Below are positions 62,087-64,000 of a stretch of 64,000 nucleotides of DNA, piece after piece (position 1 is the stretch's first letter; each line of letters begins with the position of its first letter). The notes beneath the pieces are model-generated. The model was not told the DNA's origin. It saw only the letters and a list, made by a program, of their open reading frames with translations, and made no database searches. The DNA comes from Lentzea sp033794685 (GTDB lineage Bacteria > Actinomycetota > Actinomycetes > Mycobacteriales > Pseudonocardiaceae). Location of the stretch: assembly GCA_033794685.1 (NCBI GenBank), contig JARAYZ010000006.1, one strand, 5' to 3'. The position numbers and the translations under genes were made by a program.

Positions 62087-63922
62087 GTGCGAGAAGAAGT
62101 GGTGAGAACCGGGCCGTTGCAGTCGGGTCTCGCGCAGCTGGAGTGGCTGTCCTACCGCACCGGCGGCCGGGGACTGCTCCCGAACCTGTCGTGGCCCGTC
62201 GGCGTTCCCGGCACACTGTCCACAAAGGACGTCATTGACGCGGTCAACGACCTGCTGGCCCGTCATGAGGCGTTGCGCACCACCTACGACGAGGACGACG
62301 ACGGGTCGCCACGTCAGCGGGTGCACGACCACCGGATCACGGAGTTGCCACTGGTGGGCGACGACGAACGGTCCCGGCTCGAGTTCGTCGACGCGCCGTT
62401 CGACGTCGAAGCCGCTCCCCCGATCCGCTTCGGCCGCCACGCGAACGGCGACCTGGTCTTCGCCATCGCGCACATCGCGATCGACGGGCTGGGCGCGTGG
62501 GTGTTCTTCAACGACCTCGTCGAACTGCTCGCGGCACGGGCGGAGCACCGGGCACCCGGCTTGGATCCCGTTGTGCCGCAACCGATCGACCAGGCACAGC
62601 ACGAGCGGGCGGACGGCAGGGCGAAGGTCGAGTCCGCGCTGCGCCACTGGACGTCGGCGTTGCGGGACTTCCCGGCGACAGTGGTTCCGGTGAGCCGGGG
62701 CAGGCCGGGGGCGGACGTCGCGCGGGCGTACCTCGAGTCGCCGGCCGCGAGCGCCGCGCTGGCCCGCCTGCACACCACGCTGAGCGCGACGCCGTCCTCG
62801 ATCCTGACGGCGGCCGCGTACACGGCACTGGCGATCCAGTTCTCCCGTCAGCGGCTGGGGATGAACCTGACGTGGTCGTTCCGGGAGTACCCGGCCACCC
62901 GCGAGGTGGTGGCCGCGGTGTTCAGGGACATGCCGCTGGTCGTCGACCTGTCCGGGCGGCCGTCGTTCACCGACGTGATGCGGCGGCTGCGCAGGGCGGT
63001 GCTGCTGGCCGGCCGGCAGATGGCCTTCGACGTGCTGGAGTTCCACGAGTGCGCGGGACGCGCCGAGGCAGGGCGGGGCAGTTTCCTGCCCGGTCCCGAG
63101 GTGGTCAACTGCACGTTCGACGGTGTGGAACTCGAACCGGCGCGACCGGGGGTGGACCCGAGGGACCTCCTGTCCCGGTCCCGGCTGACCCTCGAACGCA
63201 CGAACCACTTCGCGGACGTGTGCAACCTGTACGTCAGCGCCTACCCCGTGGACGCCCGCCTGCTGATCGAGGCACGGGTCGACTCGGCCGTGCCGGGGGC
63301 GGACGACGTGGCGGGGCTCGTCCGGCTGATCGAGGCGATCCTGGTGCAGGCCTGCGCTCGCGGGGACCTCACGTTCGACGAGGCCGAGGCCCTGGCGACC
63401 GACCCGTGGCGGCCGGGCCCCCGGTGGTCGGCGATCGACGACGTCTGGGTGGACCTGGACTTCCTCGCCCACCGGCTGCGGGAGCACCCCGGGGTGCGGC
63501 ACGCCGACGTCCGCGAGGAGGACGGCCGGGTCACCGCGCACGTCGACGCGGACCTCGAACCGTGGGAACTGCGGGACTTCCTGCTGTCGACGGACAACGG
63601 CCGCAACGCCGTGGTGAGCCCGCCGCTGTTCGCGGTCAGCCGGGCGGACGGGTCCGTTGTCACCGGTTCGGGCGTGGACCGGCCGGAGGTGGAGCCGGTG
63701 GACGCGGCCGGGCACGCGCTGCGGGACGCGGTCGCCAAGGCCAACGGCCTGACCGGTCCGACGATGGCGGGCACCTACCTGACGAACGGCGGACGGCTGC
63801 ATCTCGTCCCCCGCGTGCTGGCGCTGCTCCTGGACTGCGGGTTCGAAGGCCTCGAGGTCGCGGACTTCCGCCGTCCCGCGAGCCTGCTCGTGCTCGCCGG
63901 GAGGCTGCGGCAGCGTTCCTGA
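62087..63922 (+). CDS. Condensation-domain protein with a vestigial adenylation/carrier tail
   Basis: The GTG at 62087 has AGGGGGA six bases upstream; 611 aa. Residues 5-440 are an NRPS condensation domain; the HHxxxDG motif reads AHIAIDG, with the catalytic His129 and structural Asp133 kept. Residues about 460-535 look like an adenylation C-terminal subdomain (HPGVRHADVREEDGRVTAHV), but the A10 Lys motif is replaced by VTGSG. Residues about 545-611 look like a carrier domain (GGRLHLVPRVLALLLDCGF), with GGRLH where the phosphopantetheine Ser motif GGDSL should be. It probably forms the final amide or ester bond between carrier-bound partners. Confidence 0.82.
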   Translation: MREEVVRTGPLQSGLAQLEWLSYRTGGRGLLPNLSWPVGVPGTLSTKDVIDAVNDLLARHEALRTTYDEDDDGSPRQRVHDHRITELPLVGDDERSRLEFVDAPFDVEAAPPIRFGRHANGDLVFAIAHIAIDGLGAWVFFNDLVELLAARAEHRAPGLDPVVPQPIDQAQHERADGRAKVESALRHWTSALRDFPATVVPVSRGRPGADVARAYLESPAASAALARLHTTLSATPSSILTAAAYTALAIQFSRQRLGMNLTWSFREYPATREVVAAVFRDMPLVVDLSGRPSFTDVMRRLRRAVLLAGRQMAFDVLEFHECAGRAEAGRGSFLPGPEVVNCTFDGVELEPARPGVDPRDLLSRSRLTLERTNHFADVCNLYVSAYPVDARLLIEARVDSAVPGADDVAGLVRLIEAILVQACARGDLTFDEAEALATDPWRPGPRWSAIDDVWVDLDFLAHRLREHPGVRHADVREEDGRVTAHVDADLEPWELRDFLLSTDNGRNAVVSPPLFAVSRADGSVVTGSGVDRPEVEPVDAAGHALRDAVAKANGLTGPTMAGTYLTNGGRLHLVPRVLALLLDCGFEGLEVADFRRPASLLVLAGRLRQRS

Positions 63923-63967
63923 TCCCTGCTTCTGACCTGGTGGAACCGATCGTGAGGGAAGAGATCG

Positions 63968-64000
63968 ATGTCTGATCGTGTGATGTGGCTGAACGGGGCG
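63968..64000 (+). CDS. Start of a further gene (partial)
   Basis: An ATG at 63968 follows GAGGGAAGAG at good distance and reads MSDRVMWLNGA to the edge. The WLNG start recalls fold-IV aminotransferases and aminodeoxychorismate lyases, which would suit the pabAB gene, but eleven residues cannot prove it. Confidence 0.35.
   Translation, partial: MSDRVMWLNGA

Overview
The window is very GC-rich, uses GTG starts freely, and packs genes into overlapping operons (ATGA and GTGA junctions). Its gene families (NB-ARC/TPR and TIR-STAND proteins, MMPL transporters, FN3-rich secreted proteins, DUF6271-like proteins) are typical of a filamentous actinomycete. I infer the Pseudonocardiaceae (Lentzea, Saccharothrix or Amycolatopsis-like); no rRNA or marker gene is present to prove it. 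I saw no tRNA, rRNA, CRISPR array, insertion sequence or phage gene.

Layout. 1-7.5 kb (minus strand): a secreted propeller/FN3 protein cut by the left edge, an HTH-NB-ARC regulator, and a second secreted propeller/FN3 protein. 7.7-15.3 kb (minus): a sugar-uptake operon in the order lacI, solute-binding lipoprotein, two permeases, a secreted glucoamylase-like hydrolase and a cytoplasmic GH3. It is preceded by two identical 16-bp LacI-type palindromes. 15.5-22 kb: a putative immunity island with three small TIR proteins, a TIR-STAND fusion whose TIR lacks the catalytic glutamate, and an NB-ARC-TPR protein with a RHIM-like amyloid motif at its N-terminus. 22.2-29.5 kb: an OmpR-type response regulator and kinase, an MMPL transporter, a copper-monooxygenase-like lipoprotein, a DoxX-Rieske fusion and an atypical NarL-type regulator; the MMPL and NarL-type promoters share a conserved element. 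29.6-36.6 kb: IclR and a divergent branched-chain-type ABC transporter operon ending in an aldehyde dehydrogenase, with palindromic sites in and beyond the control region. 37-41 kb: a DUF6271-like protein, an ornithine/lysine decarboxylase-GNAT fusion and an MFS exporter. 41-44.6 kb: a secreted GH3 beta-glucosidase under a CebR-like box, and a class IV aminotransferase-like protein.

The right end, 45.3 kb to beyond 64 kb, is one long plus-strand biosynthetic operon. It encodes a glycosyltransferase, three free-standing carrier proteins, a transglutaminase-like protein, a flavin monooxygenase, a fused aminodeoxychorismate synthase (PabAB), a stand-alone adenylation enzyme, two further AMP-ligases (one fused to an N-methyltransferase-like domain), one active ketosynthase with a truncated cysteine-less partner, a pair of ABC exporters and a condensation protein with a vestigial adenylation/carrier tail. 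It looks like a dissociated hybrid NRPS/fatty-acid-type pathway that builds an amide product from aminodeoxychorismate and amino acids. I do not recognise the product and the cluster continues past the right edge.
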